Source: Bacteroidota bacterium (GTDB lineage: Bacteria; Bacteroidota; Ignavibacteria; Ignavibacteriales; Ignavibacteriaceae). From it: a stretch of DNA of 64,000 bases. Below, in pieces: positions 17,416 through 25,177 of the stretch (within the stretch, counting starts at the first letter, position 1; every line of letters starts with the position of its first letter). The notes below the pieces were generated by a model, which was not told the origin of the DNA, searched no databases, and saw only the letters and a list, made by a program, of their open reading frames with translations. The position numbers and the translations under genes are program-made. The DNA is taken from NCBI GenBank assembly GCA_020161395.1, contig JAIUOE010000005.1, positions 186,001 to 250,000 of the forward strand, in the 5' to 3' direction.

Positions 17416-17727
17416 ATGTCAAAAAGGACCACATATCCTGCAGCAAAGAAAGTAGAAATATTAAGAGAAATCATGGAAGGCGGACTGAAAGTATCAGATG
17501 CTTCAAGGAAATATGATATACCCGTTCAGGTAATTCTTCAATGGAAAAAGCGGCTGTTTGAAGGAGCCCTTCAGACATTTAGTGCACCCCCCGGAAAGAA
17601 GCCCGGTGATAAACACGATAAAGAAGTTGCCCTGCTACAGAAGAAACTCCAAAACCGGGAGATAGCGATAACAGGTCTGGCTATGGAGTTGATGTACTTA
17701 AAAAAAAACATCAATGGAGAAATGTAA
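17416..17727 (+). CDS. IS3-family transposase OrfA
   Basis: The 103-residue protein starts MSKRTTYPAAKKVEILREI and carries a helix-turn-helix (VSDASRKYDIPVQVILQWKKR), then a leucine-containing coiled coil (HDKEVALLQKKLQNREI) typical of OrfA. Its last codons cross a run of nine A (17700-17708). TTG 17401 is an alternative start without support. Confidence 0.85.
   Translation: MSKRTTYPAAKKVEILREIMEGGLKVSDASRKYDIPVQVILQWKKRLFEGALQTFSAPPGKKPGDKHDKEVALLQKKLQNREIAITGLAMELMYLKKNINGEM
17700..17709 (+). promoter_or_regulatory. programmed -1 frameshift slippery site of the IS
   Basis: In the orfA frame the codons are TTA AAA AAA AAC, giving the slippery heptamers A AAA AAA (17700-17706) and A AAA AAC (17703-17709). 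The -1 frame is open without a stop from here to the orfB end at 18695, so slippage yields a full OrfAB transposase of about 426 residues. Confidence 0.8.
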
Positions 17728-17876
17728 AGGGTAAATGGGTATCTCCGGAGATAAGAGATGACATTTTAACCACGGTAAAAAGAATCAGTGAAAAGTACAA
17801 GGTTGCACAATTAGCACTCATAGCAGCATCAGGTACAGGAATTAGCACCTTCTACAAATGGGAGAAACAGTTTGGT

Positions 17877-18695
17877 ATGCAACGGATTATGCAGACGAGA
17901 ACACCTCCTTGTATCTGGCTGACAGATGAAGAGAAACTTGACATCATAGCTTATTCGAGAGACCACCCTGGAGAAGGTTATAAACGACTGACATTTATGA
18001 TGATAGATGAAAATGTCGCTTTTGCATCACCATCAACGGTTTACAGGGTGTTAAAGAAGGAGAATCTCCTTAACCGGTTCAATAATGTAAAGAAGACAGC
18101 AAGCAAAGGGAGTGGTTTTCAGCAACCTGATGGAGTGAATCAACACTGGCATACAGATATCAAATATGTAAAGTTTCATTACTCTTTCTTATTTTTGATA
18201 ACTGTTATTGATGGCTTTTCAAGGTACATAGTCCATCATGAACTTTTTCTGTCAATGAACACCGGGGATGTGATCATGACAATACAGAGGGCTTTGGAGA
18301 AACATCCGGGCATAGCTCCAAGAGTGATTACGGATAACGGGTCACAGTTCGTCTCGAAAGAATTTGGGGAGTATTTACGAATGGTCGGAATGAAGCAGAT
18401 CAGAACCTCTGTGGTTTATCCCCAAAGTAACGGTAAGATCGAGAGATACCACAGATCAATCAACCAGGAGTGCCTGCAGGTGAACTCGCTTCTTGACTAT
18501 GAGGATGCAAAGAGACAGGTCGCTGAATATGTGGAATACTATAATTGCGAGAGACTGCATAGTGCTCTGCATTATCTGCCACCTGAGGACTATTTGCTCG
18601 GAAGAATTGATGAAAGAATTGCGGAAAGAAAAAACAAACTGTTCGAAGCTCAACAAAGAAGATCAGAGAAAAATATGAGCTCTTTGTTAGCTTAA
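17877..18695 (+). CDS. IS3-family transposase OrfB (rve/DDE integrase core)
   Basis: The catalytic core shows the DDE triad: HWHTDIKYV, VITDNGSQFVS, and QSNGKIERYHRSINQE with the usual K/R seven residues after the Glu. The part translated from ATG 17877 is 272 residues, but the frame is open back to the slippery site and adds about 55 residues that include a second helix-turn-helix-like segment (VAQLALIAASGTGISTFYKW). The working protein is most likely the OrfAB fusion rather than free OrfB. Confidence 0.88.
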   Translation: MQRIMQTRTPPCIWLTDEEKLDIIAYSRDHPGEGYKRLTFMMIDENVAFASPSTVYRVLKKENLLNRFNNVKKTASKGSGFQQPDGVNQHWHTDIKYVKFHYSFLFLITVIDGFSRYIVHHELFLSMNTGDVIMTIQRALEKHPGIAPRVITDNGSQFVSKEFGEYLRMVGMKQIRTSVVYPQSNGKIERYHRSINQECLQVNSLLDYEDAKRQVAEYVEYYNCERLHSALHYLPPEDYLLGRIDERIAERKNKLFEAQQRRSEKNMSSLLA

Positions 18696-18775
18696 TTAAT
18701 AAATAATTATTCCACTTTTTGGTGAACCAATACATTCGCACCTAAATTCTTTTTTAGTTATACATTATTTTAAAC

Positions 18776-19303
18776 TTAATTAATTCGGAATCCAGTTGCA
18801 TTTTTTTTTGAAGGGGAAGCCTTCGATCTTTTTATTAATCCTTTCTCCAAATCTTCTTTGAACTTGGCTGCCAGTCTTTCACGATATTCTCTTCGCATTA
18901 TTAGCGCAGCTCTATCTTCCTTGGATAGCTTTTCAATTTCATCTAAAATTTGACACAACCCAAGATAGCTGCACAATTTTGTTAGTATTTGGATTTCATT
19001 TGAATCAATTCCGTCTGTCACCGCAGCGACAACAAACGCATCGAGAATTAGCAAAACTTGCTCTTCCAGATTATCAGTAAGTTCCAGTTCGTTTTTTGTT
19101 CGTGCAGCTTCAAAGCATTCAACCATATCTTGGTCCGATAAACCCATTCTGCCCGCAACCAAATGTATTATGCCTATTTCAGCCCCATCTACATTCCCGT
19201 CTGCAAGACCGATATTAAATAAAATGGTGAGATGCGATTTCTGTTTTGACAATTTCTTTTCCATATTTAATATGCTTTCTTTAAATGTTGCTAGATTAGA
19301 CAT
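18776..19303 (-). CDS. TerB-like protein, partner of the putative nuclease upstream
   Basis: The 175-residue protein has two TerB-type acidic repeats: LFNIGLADGNVDGAEIGII (about residues 28-46) and AAVTDGIDSNEIQILTKL (about 92-109). A basic C-terminal tail (KRSKASPSKKNATGFRIN) follows. No signal peptide. It lies 7 bases downstream of the 494-residue gene, so the two are one transcription unit. The pair sits directly beside the insertion element and has lower G+C than the flanks, which suggests transfer. Confidence 0.65.
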   Translation of the reverse strand: MSNLATFKESILNMEKKLSKQKSHLTILFNIGLADGNVDGAEIGIIHLVAGRMGLSDQDMVECFEAARTKNELELTDNLEEQVLLILDAFVVAAVTDGIDSNEIQILTKLCSYLGLCQILDEIEKLSKEDRAALIMRREYRERLAAKFKEDLEKGLIKRSKASPSKKNATGFRIN

Positions 19304-19310
19304 TTTTTAT

Positions 19311-20795
19311 TTACTTCACTTCTTCAATAAATTCATAAAATTCGATTACCTGAGTATAAAGAAGATCAACGAGTTTCTCTTCATCCTTAAATAGTTTGAC
19401 CAGGAGTTGATCCTGCCTTACAATTTCTTCCTCTTCCGAGTTTCCGAATTTATTTTGCTTACCATATGGGATTCTTAGAGTATAAAAGAGTGAAAATCTT
19501 TTAATTCCCATTTTCAGGTATGGTATAAATCTTTCTTCAAGGAACTGCACTGGATCACCTTGCCTGAGCAGAAAATCGAAATCAAACTCCAATTTGAACC
19601 TGTTATACATTTCACCTTTTATTTGTCCCTTTTTCCAGTCCCAAAGTCGATCATCGCTTAATGACAACCTGTAACGATGCAAAATGTCTTTTTGATCTTT
19701 AGATACTCCTTTGGATTTTATGTATTCAGCAATTTTCCCTTTGGAAAGACTGGCGATAAGTTTCGTAATGCTCTTTTGAGACATGTCAAATGTATCGAAT
19801 CCAATGACCATGTATTCACCCGGCAGACCCATACTAATGTGTGGAGACCGCATTGGAGTACCATTTGAATCCGGGATGCCCCAATAATCCCAAAGTCCCG
19901 CCAAAGGCCGTTCGCTCATTATGACAGTTGATTCTTTTGGTTGCCCCTCGAAGTGCTTTGTTACCTTCTGATTCACTTTGTTTAATAGATGTGCAAATAT
20001 CTGTTTTCTTTCTATTGAATCGGTGTCTTCTTTTAAGAGATTTTTAATATCAACATCAGCATTGGACATAAGGAAGTAGCCTCGTAAATTTTTCGTAAAA
20101 TATTTGGTTGCAATATCCGTCTGAGAAAATCGATCTAAACTTTCATTAATTTCACGCCATGTAAGGTTTATAATGTTTGAGTTGCAGAAATCCTTCAACT
20201 TTTCTTTGTTCAAATTTAAACCGAATTTTTCTCTTACCAGGTGTCGCAAAATTTGGTGCACTGAAATTGGATTGTTACCGATTTTTGCCTCGACCAACAC
20301 GGCAACATCCACTTTTTCACCTTCATTTTTTTTCTGCAATATCCAGGCATCTGCGCGGTTTTCACCAGTTTCTAGATCGGGCTTAGGTTGACTCATATCG
20401 CTTACCCCGGTTGTCGGATCGTAAATTTCGCTAAGGTTACCAAGGTCAAAAGGTAAAGTTGATATTATCATTAATACCTTTTGTACATCTGCCTCTTTGA
20501 CCCTTCTATGATCTGCTTTGTCCTCAAGGTTTTGCAAGTCAAACTGTGGTTTTTTCAATTTTTTCAAAGCTTTTAGAGCATTTAAAGTGATTTTTTCTTT
20601 GGGCAGACAATTAAAGAAGCCCTGAAGCTGTTCTGTCTCTGAAAGAAAGTCCAGGAAAATTATGAAAGCGCGGGTGACATTGTCTTCAATAATCCCCCTT
20701 ACATTTGCATCACCATTTTCTTGGGTCTTCGTTCTAATCTGAAGATGTTCGTTGTTATAGTTATGAAACAAGTTTAAGTGTCTGTCTCTGCTCAT
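19311..20795 (-). CDS. putative PD-(D/E)XK-type nuclease, accessory
   Basis: I do not recognise a named family. The 494-residue protein has an N-terminal helical part and, at about residues 140-180, the pattern PKPDLETGENRADAWILQ followed after about ten residues by VAVLVEAKIGNNP. An Asp then E-x-K on adjacent strands, with QILRH a little further on, is what PD-(D/E)XK nucleases show. The rest is mixed alpha/beta with many aromatic and charged residues. Together with the TerB-like partner and the local A+T richness, a defence role is likely but unproven. Confidence 0.55.
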   Translation of the reverse strand: MSRDRHLNLFHNYNNEHLQIRTKTQENGDANVRGIIEDNVTRAFIIFLDFLSETEQLQGFFNCLPKEKITLNALKALKKLKKPQFDLQNLEDKADHRRVKEADVQKVLMIISTLPFDLGNLSEIYDPTTGVSDMSQPKPDLETGENRADAWILQKKNEGEKVDVAVLVEAKIGNNPISVHQILRHLVREKFGLNLNKEKLKDFCNSNIINLTWREINESLDRFSQTDIATKYFTKNLRGYFLMSNADVDIKNLLKEDTDSIERKQIFAHLLNKVNQKVTKHFEGQPKESTVIMSERPLAGLWDYWGIPDSNGTPMRSPHISMGLPGEYMVIGFDTFDMSQKSITKLIASLSKGKIAEYIKSKGVSKDQKDILHRYRLSLSDDRLWDWKKGQIKGEMYNRFKLEFDFDFLLRQGDPVQFLEERFIPYLKMGIKRFSLFYTLRIPYGKQNKFGNSEEEEIVRQDQLLVKLFKDEEKLVDLLYTQVIEFYEFIEEVK

Positions 20796-20941
20796 TTGTT
20801 ATCTTTTGAAAGAGTTAGTCGGGTTTCACTATTAATTCTGTACAGTACCGGATTATCGATAAAAACCGGCTGTCGGAACTTGCTGTTCCCAAACATCAAT
20901 ATTTTCTTCTGCCAATATTTTATCCAGGAATCATTTAACAA

Positions 20942-21163
20942 TTAATACATTTTCATTGGACCATTAACATATTTAGCATCATACTCTTTTAAAAATCCTT
21001 GTATATCTGGATCATTTTGTATAGCTTTCTTTAGATCTAGCATTATTTGATTCGCCTTCTTAACCGCATCATTATTTTCCCTCTCCCACCGTGCATTCTG
21101 AGCCATCAACCTAACTTCAGTTGGCCAAAGCAATACTCTTCCAATTTTTTCTAAAATAGACAT
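20942..21163 (-). CDS. small helical hypothetical protein
   Basis: The 73-residue product starts MSILEKIGRVLLWPTEVRLM. The start is chosen because GGAGG lies 5 bases upstream of ATG 21163; a second ATG four codons earlier overlaps that ribosome site. It is a charged helical protein (NDAVKKANQIMLDLKKAI) with no motif I can name. It may belong with the nuclease/TerB pair 146 bases downstream. Confidence 0.6.
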   Translation of the reverse strand: MSILEKIGRVLLWPTEVRLMAQNARWERENNDAVKKANQIMLDLKKAIQNDPDIQGFLKEYDAKYVNGPMKMY

Positions 21164-21179
21164 TTTGTCCTCCATTACT

Positions 21180-21746
21180 CTTATGAATTTAATTACACAT
21201 CACTGGTTAAATATTTTAACACCGAATTATACTGATTAGATTTCTATTGATTGTTAAAATTTGTTTTAGGATTATTTTTGAAGTAATAAAATCTGGGAAA
21301 AGTCAAATTCTGACATACTTAAGTTACAAATTTCTCTCGAAATATTTCATCACTATTCTTAATATAATTATCATAATTTTATCGGGTTGCTTTGCATAAT
21401 TTTTTCATAAATTTACTAGTTTAATTAGTATTTCTACTAATTTATTAAGTAAAACTACTGATTACGAACTATTTTATTTGTTTGGAATAAAACTTTACTG
21501 AGGCAAATATTTGTCAAGCATTGTATTTTATTTCGACTTTTATTTAGAATTGACACATTTCTAAAAGAGTGTACTGACTTAAATTGACAAAAAAGTTCGA
21601 GTTTAGGTCATTCTTTAATATAATACGGAATTATTATTGCATCTCAAATGACCTCTTCAAAATCTAATTAACTGTTTGGTGCGAAGGGCAGATGCCTCAT
21701 GTAAATATTTTTGCAAATAACCAGTAATCGGAATAACTCCCCTAAA
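21180..21746. other. A+T-rich intergenic stretch without a supported gene
   Basis: No open frame of useful length is visible on either strand. A weak palindromic patch of ACTAGTTTAATTAGT-like words lies at about 21410-21470 and may be a decayed version of the array that follows. The composition is clearly more A+T-rich than the core genes. Confidence 0.6.
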
Positions 21747-21876
21747 TTCCATAAATTTACCGTAATTTGTGGAGTATAACTCCATAAATTCAGCTTATTT
21801 TATGGTTTATATATCCATATTTTTTACTATATTTGTGGAGTTTCATTCCATAAATTTACCGTAATTTGTGGAATAT
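21747..21876. repeat. palindromic repeat array in front of the first AAA_14/DUF4143 ATPase
   Basis: Two copies of CCATAAATTTACCGTAATTT followed by GTGGA (21749-21773 and 21848-21872) bracket further inverted words: TTTGTGGAGTATAACTCCAT, a TTTTATGG half-site and ATTTGTGGAGTTTCATTCCA. The units are palindromes (TGGAGT facing ACTCCA) joined by an AATTTACCGTAATT spacer. The last copy runs into the start codon of the ATPase gene, so these sites could act as its operator. Confidence 0.8.
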
Positions 21877-23041
21877 GATTTATCATTATCTCAAAAATGA
21901 CATGAAAACCTATTTAAAGCGAAAACTGGACTCCCCCGAACTTCTCAAAGCCAATAAGGTGCTTGTGATTTACGGACCCCGTCGTGTCGGAAAAACAACT
22001 CTGATGGACTCCCTTATCAGCAATGTCACGGGCAGGATAAAGCGCGTAACCGGCGATGACATTTCGGTGCAAAATACCATCGCATCGCGGCGACTGGATG
22101 TGCTGAACCCTTTCCTGTCGGAAATTAACCTTCTGGCAATTGATGAAGCACACGAAATCAAGGATGTGGGGAAGGGACTTAAACTGATTGTCGATAATAT
22201 TGAAGAAATTACAGTAGTGATTACGGGCTCATCCTCTTTCAATATCGAACAGGCAGCAGGTGAGCCCCTGGTTGGAAGAAAAACCGTTGTGACTCTCTAC
22301 CCTTTCGCACAGCAGGAGCTTTTGGCTATACATCAAAACGCTTGGGACCTAAGCCGAAAACTGCCCGAATACCTGGTTTTTGGTTCTTATCCTGAAGTGG
22401 TTCTGGCTAAAACTGTCCGTGAAAAGATGGAAATCATTCACGGGATTGTTAACTCGTATCTTCTGAAGGATATTCTTGCATTCTCCAATCTTAGAGGTTC
22501 CATGCTGATATTTAATCTGCTGAAACTGTTGGCTTTTCAGGTTGGAAGTGAAGTGTCTATGAATGAACTCTCAGACAAGGTGGGAATAGATGTTAAAACG
22601 ACTCAAAGGTATCTCGACCTGTTGGAAAAATCTTTCATAATCAAAAGATTAACTCCCTGGTCGACCAACAGACGCCGTGAGGTTACTTCCAAAAACAAAT
22701 ACTATTTTATCGATAACGGTATAAGAAACGGAACAATCTCACAGTTTAACGGTCTCGAGAACCGAAATGACATCGGCGCTCTTTTTGAAAATTTCATCGT
22801 GATGGAATTCTTCAAAAAGCAGGCGAACAACCGTGACTATGGTGAGTTGTATTTTTGGAGAAATTATGAGAAACAGGAAATAGACCTTTTGCTGATCAGG
22901 GATGGTTTTATCCAACCTTATGAGATTAAGTATAATCCCAAAGCGAAGATAAAAAAGACCTCATTCACTGACACCTACCATGAAGTGTTACCTGTGAAAG
23001 TAATTCACTCCGAAAACTACCACGAATATCTGCTGGATTGA
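21875..23041 (+). CDS. AAA_14/DUF4143 ATPase, copy 1
   Basis: The 388-residue protein has Walker A IYGPRRVGKTTL (about residues 33-44), Walker B LLAIDEAHEI (about 86-95) and the sensor VITGSSSFN. A winged-helix region (MNELSDKVGIDVKTTQRYLD) follows, then the C-terminal DUF4143 domain with KQEIDLLLIRDGFIQPYEIK, whose Asp and E-x-K look nuclease-like. Start: ATG 21875 is used; ATG 21902 is the alternative, and the palindromic array overlaps the first. This family is very mobile and its function is unresolved. A second copy lies at 30519. Confidence 0.82.
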   Translation: MIYHYLKNDMKTYLKRKLDSPELLKANKVLVIYGPRRVGKTTLMDSLISNVTGRIKRVTGDDISVQNTIASRRLDVLNPFLSEINLLAIDEAHEIKDVGKGLKLIVDNIEEITVVITGSSSFNIEQAAGEPLVGRKTVVTLYPFAQQELLAIHQNAWDLSRKLPEYLVFGSYPEVVLAKTVREKMEIIHGIVNSYLLKDILAFSNLRGSMLIFNLLKLLAFQVGSEVSMNELSDKVGIDVKTTQRYLDLLEKSFIIKRLTPWSTNRRREVTSKNKYYFIDNGIRNGTISQFNGLENRNDIGALFENFIVMEFFKKQANNRDYGELYFWRNYEKQEIDLLLIRDGFIQPYEIKYNPKAKIKKTSFTDTYHEVLPVKVIHSENYHEYLLD

Positions 23042-23063
23042 TATCCCGTCCGCGGGGTATCAA
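23040..23063. repeat. hairpin after the ATPase gene
   Basis: GATATCCCG and CGGGGTATC form an inverted repeat with a TCCG loop right at the stop codon of the ATPase gene. No U-tract follows, so termination is possible but not shown. Confidence 0.5.
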
Positions 23064-23081
23064 TCCCGGCAATTAAACCCT

Positions 23082-23657
23082 CTACCCCCCAAACTCTGCT
23101 GCCTTCTTCACCATTTCGTCATACCAAAACGGCTTTTTGGGGTTCTCTTTCAATCCCTCCATGTCGAGGTGTTCGCAAAGAAGCTTAAATTCGTCTGCGG
23201 ATAGATAAGGCACAATCGTGACGGGAAGATTCAAAATTTTCTTCGAGGCGAGTATTCTTTCGACAACATGCGGAAAAATGTACCCAAGTTGTTTCAATTC
23301 ACTAAACACAAAAAGGAGGTCATAAAGATTTGTAACCCCCTCCTCAAATTCCCTGAGCAGCACATCCACCAATCCGGGGATTTTCCCGACGGGGATCTCC
23401 TTCACTTCATACCAGATGCTGTCAACCTTCCTCTTTCCGTCAGGTCGCTCCTTTGAAGTGAAAAAGAGGAAGAAATCGCCCCGCTTCAGCTTCGTAAGTT
23501 TGGCAAGCAATTCCTCCCTCTTTATCTGACTGAAATGGAAAAATACATCGTTCCTGTAGTGCAGACTCTTCAGGAATCCATAGCCTTTTTCATCAATTTT
23601 CTTTACCCGGCAAAAATCCACGGGCTCATTTACAACCGCTCTATCTGGCAAGTACAA
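23082..23657 (-). CDS. cold-shock-like domain protein with unknown C-terminal region
   Basis: Residues about 14-50 (CRVKKIDEKGYGFLKSLHYR, then NDVFFHFSQIK) match the nucleic-acid-binding strands of a cold-shock OB fold (K-GYGF and VFFHFS are the RNP-like motifs). The remaining 140 residues are helical and I do not recognise them. The start is TTG 23657, which overlaps the end of the serine hydrolase gene by 17 bases in another frame. The overlap suggests translational coupling with it. RNA binding is the likely activity. Confidence 0.6.
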   Translation of the reverse strand: MYLPDRAVVNEPVDFCRVKKIDEKGYGFLKSLHYRNDVFFHFSQIKREELLAKLTKLKRGDFFLFFTSKERPDGKRKVDSIWYEVKEIPVGKIPGLVDVLLREFEEGVTNLYDLLFVFSELKQLGYIFPHVVERILASKKILNLPVTIVPYLSADEFKLLCEHLDMEGLKENPKKPFWYDEMVKKAAEFGG

Positions 23658-24912
23658 TCCTTTTTGCTTTATATAACGCTTCCTGCATATGACCCATTGT
23701 TACCCGTATGGAGGCAATTCCTTCCCGAAGGTCCCATGCATTTGTGTAAATTACAAGAGTCACATCTGTCACAGGATCATGTATCATCTGGGAAAGATAA
23801 CCCTCGTGCGCTCCTGTGTGTCCGTACCCGAGCATATTGATGCTGTTCACTCCACATCCGTAAAGGGAAAGTGAACCGGGAGCTGTCGGCAGACAATTCA
23901 ACATCGTGGAATAAACCAGATTGGAGCTAAGAACCCCTTCGCCTCTCAACAGTTTTCTGATAAACAGCGACAAATCGGCAGGAGTGGTAACGAGGTTCCC
24001 CTCGGCTACATTTCCTGAAACATTTGACATGGAGACATTCTGAATGCTTCCGGGAATATGCACAAATCCGGGTGCAAAAGGAGCAGGCAACTGCTGGTCA
24101 CTCCCCTGATCAGGCATCGATGAAGAGGTCATCCCCATCGGTTTTATTATCTCATCTGTAATAAACTGCCCGTATGACTTCCCCGAAACTCGCTCAATTA
24201 TCTTGCCGAGAATCGAGTAACCGGTGTTGCTGTAATGAAAATCCGTGCCGGGTCTGAAATAATAAAGCCCGGTGGTGGCTACCACGCCGGCAAGCTCATC
24301 AAATGTAAAGGTATAGTTGGGATTTGTAGCTTTCATGTACTCAAGGTACCAGTCATTTTTATATGGTACCGGTGCACTCACCGTATCAGGAATCGGATCA
24401 TTCGCCACATCAAACACCCCCGCACGGTGCTGCATCAACTGAAGAATGGTGATTTCATTTTTGAATGGAATGGCATAATTCTGGTCGCCGGGCACATAAG
24501 TGATGTTTGTGCCGGGAATTGTGTCTGTAATTTTATGATTGATGTTCAGCTTCCCCCTCTGATGCAAAAGAAGTATAGCTGCTGCTGTAAGTGTCTTCGT
24601 GTTGCTTGCAGCCCTGAAATGTGTACCCGTTGTTACTGCATTTGTAAAACCTGTCTGCTGAAACACTTGCCCTCCGGGATAAATTACCTGAAGCGCCAGT
24701 CCTCCCGGAAACTGCGGGTCTGCCCTCCTGATCGAATCGAGCGCCACATCCAGTACCTTTTTGATTTCATCAGAATAATTTTTGTGCATCGCTTCACTGC
24801 TGTTCTCATCCTTGCAGGAAACAAACAACATGGAAAGAATCAACGACATTACAACCAAAAGTGACCTCTCAGTGTAACTGCCGGTTCCTCTAACGGACTT
24901 TAAGATCGCCAT
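23641..24912 (-). CDS. class C beta-lactamase-like serine hydrolase, lipoprotein
   Basis: The 423-residue protein has an N-terminal lipobox (SLILSMLFVSC) and the three active-site motifs of the serine beta-lactamase/D-aminopeptidase fold: SNTK in HFRAASNTKTLTA, YSN in FHYSNTGYSILG, and GHTGAHEG. Members are esterases, peptidases or penicillin-binding-like enzymes; resistance should not be assumed. ATG 24912 is chosen because GGAG stands 9 bases before it. It is an envelope enzyme, anchored by lipid. Confidence 0.88.
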   Translation of the reverse strand: MAILKSVRGTGSYTERSLLVVMSLILSMLFVSCKDENSSEAMHKNYSDEIKKVLDVALDSIRRADPQFPGGLALQVIYPGGQVFQQTGFTNAVTTGTHFRAASNTKTLTAAAILLLHQRGKLNINHKITDTIPGTNITYVPGDQNYAIPFKNEITILQLMQHRAGVFDVANDPIPDTVSAPVPYKNDWYLEYMKATNPNYTFTFDELAGVVATTGLYYFRPGTDFHYSNTGYSILGKIIERVSGKSYGQFITDEIIKPMGMTSSSMPDQGSDQQLPAPFAPGFVHIPGSIQNVSMSNVSGNVAEGNLVTTPADLSLFIRKLLRGEGVLSSNLVYSTMLNCLPTAPGSLSLYGCGVNSINMLGYGHTGAHEGYLSQMIHDPVTDVTLVIYTNAWDLREGIASIRVTMGHMQEALYKAKRIVLAR

Positions 24913-25044
24913 ATAATCTCCGGTCAAAATGTTTAATAGTGGACATCTATTGCGATTAAATACTTTGTGTAATTGCTATTAGAAAGAGTAACCACAAATT
25001 AAAGTTAATTCCACTAATAAACAAATAACTGCGTCACTTTACCA

Positions 25045-25080
25045 CAAAATAAAAAAGCTGCCCCGTTTCTGAGACAGCTT
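25045..25080 (-). terminator. rho-independent terminator
   Basis: On the minus strand AAGCTGTCTC pairs with GGGCAGCTT around a short loop and is followed by TTTTTTATTTT. It lies about 100 bases beyond the end of the T9SS gene at 25178, with repeats between. Confidence 0.75.
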
Positions 25081-25143
25081 CTTCTAATTATCATGTTTTT
25101 GGTATCAGGTATTATTTTCATACCTCAAACTTCATACTTCAAA

Positions 25144-25172
25144 CATTACTGCATTACTGCATTACTGCATTA
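25144..25172. repeat. ATTACTGC-type tandem repeat, copy 3
   Basis: Three ATTACTGC words followed by ATTATTGC, the same family as 814-897 and 2945-3054. It is preceded by CATACTTCAAAC-type words that recur near 44210. Confidence 0.8.
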
Positions 25173-25177
25173 TTGCA

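Larger units (their letters stand above)
17353..18734 (+). mobile_element. IS3-family insertion sequence, apparently intact
   Basis: The element holds orfA and orfB of an IS3-type transposase and is bounded by imperfect inverted ends. The left end begins TGTTAAGGTTAG and the right end, read inward, begins TGTATTGGTTCACC; both continue to AAAGTRGAAT. Ends therefore read TG...CA as is usual in this family. The flanking triplets (TTG left, TTC right) do not give a clean target duplication, so the exact ends are uncertain by a few bases. Its A+T-rich surroundings mark the start of the accessory island. Confidence 0.75.

Noticed and set aside
24235-24864. 209-residue Cys-rich plus-strand frame inside the serine hydrolase gene
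   Set aside because: It is antisense to the hydrolase motifs; the Cys-rich composition comes from the complementary strand.
23641-24912. Beta-lactam resistance gene
   Set aside because: The S-x-x-K, YxN and HxG motifs are shared by many esterases and peptidases of this fold; nothing specific to a resistance enzyme is seen.
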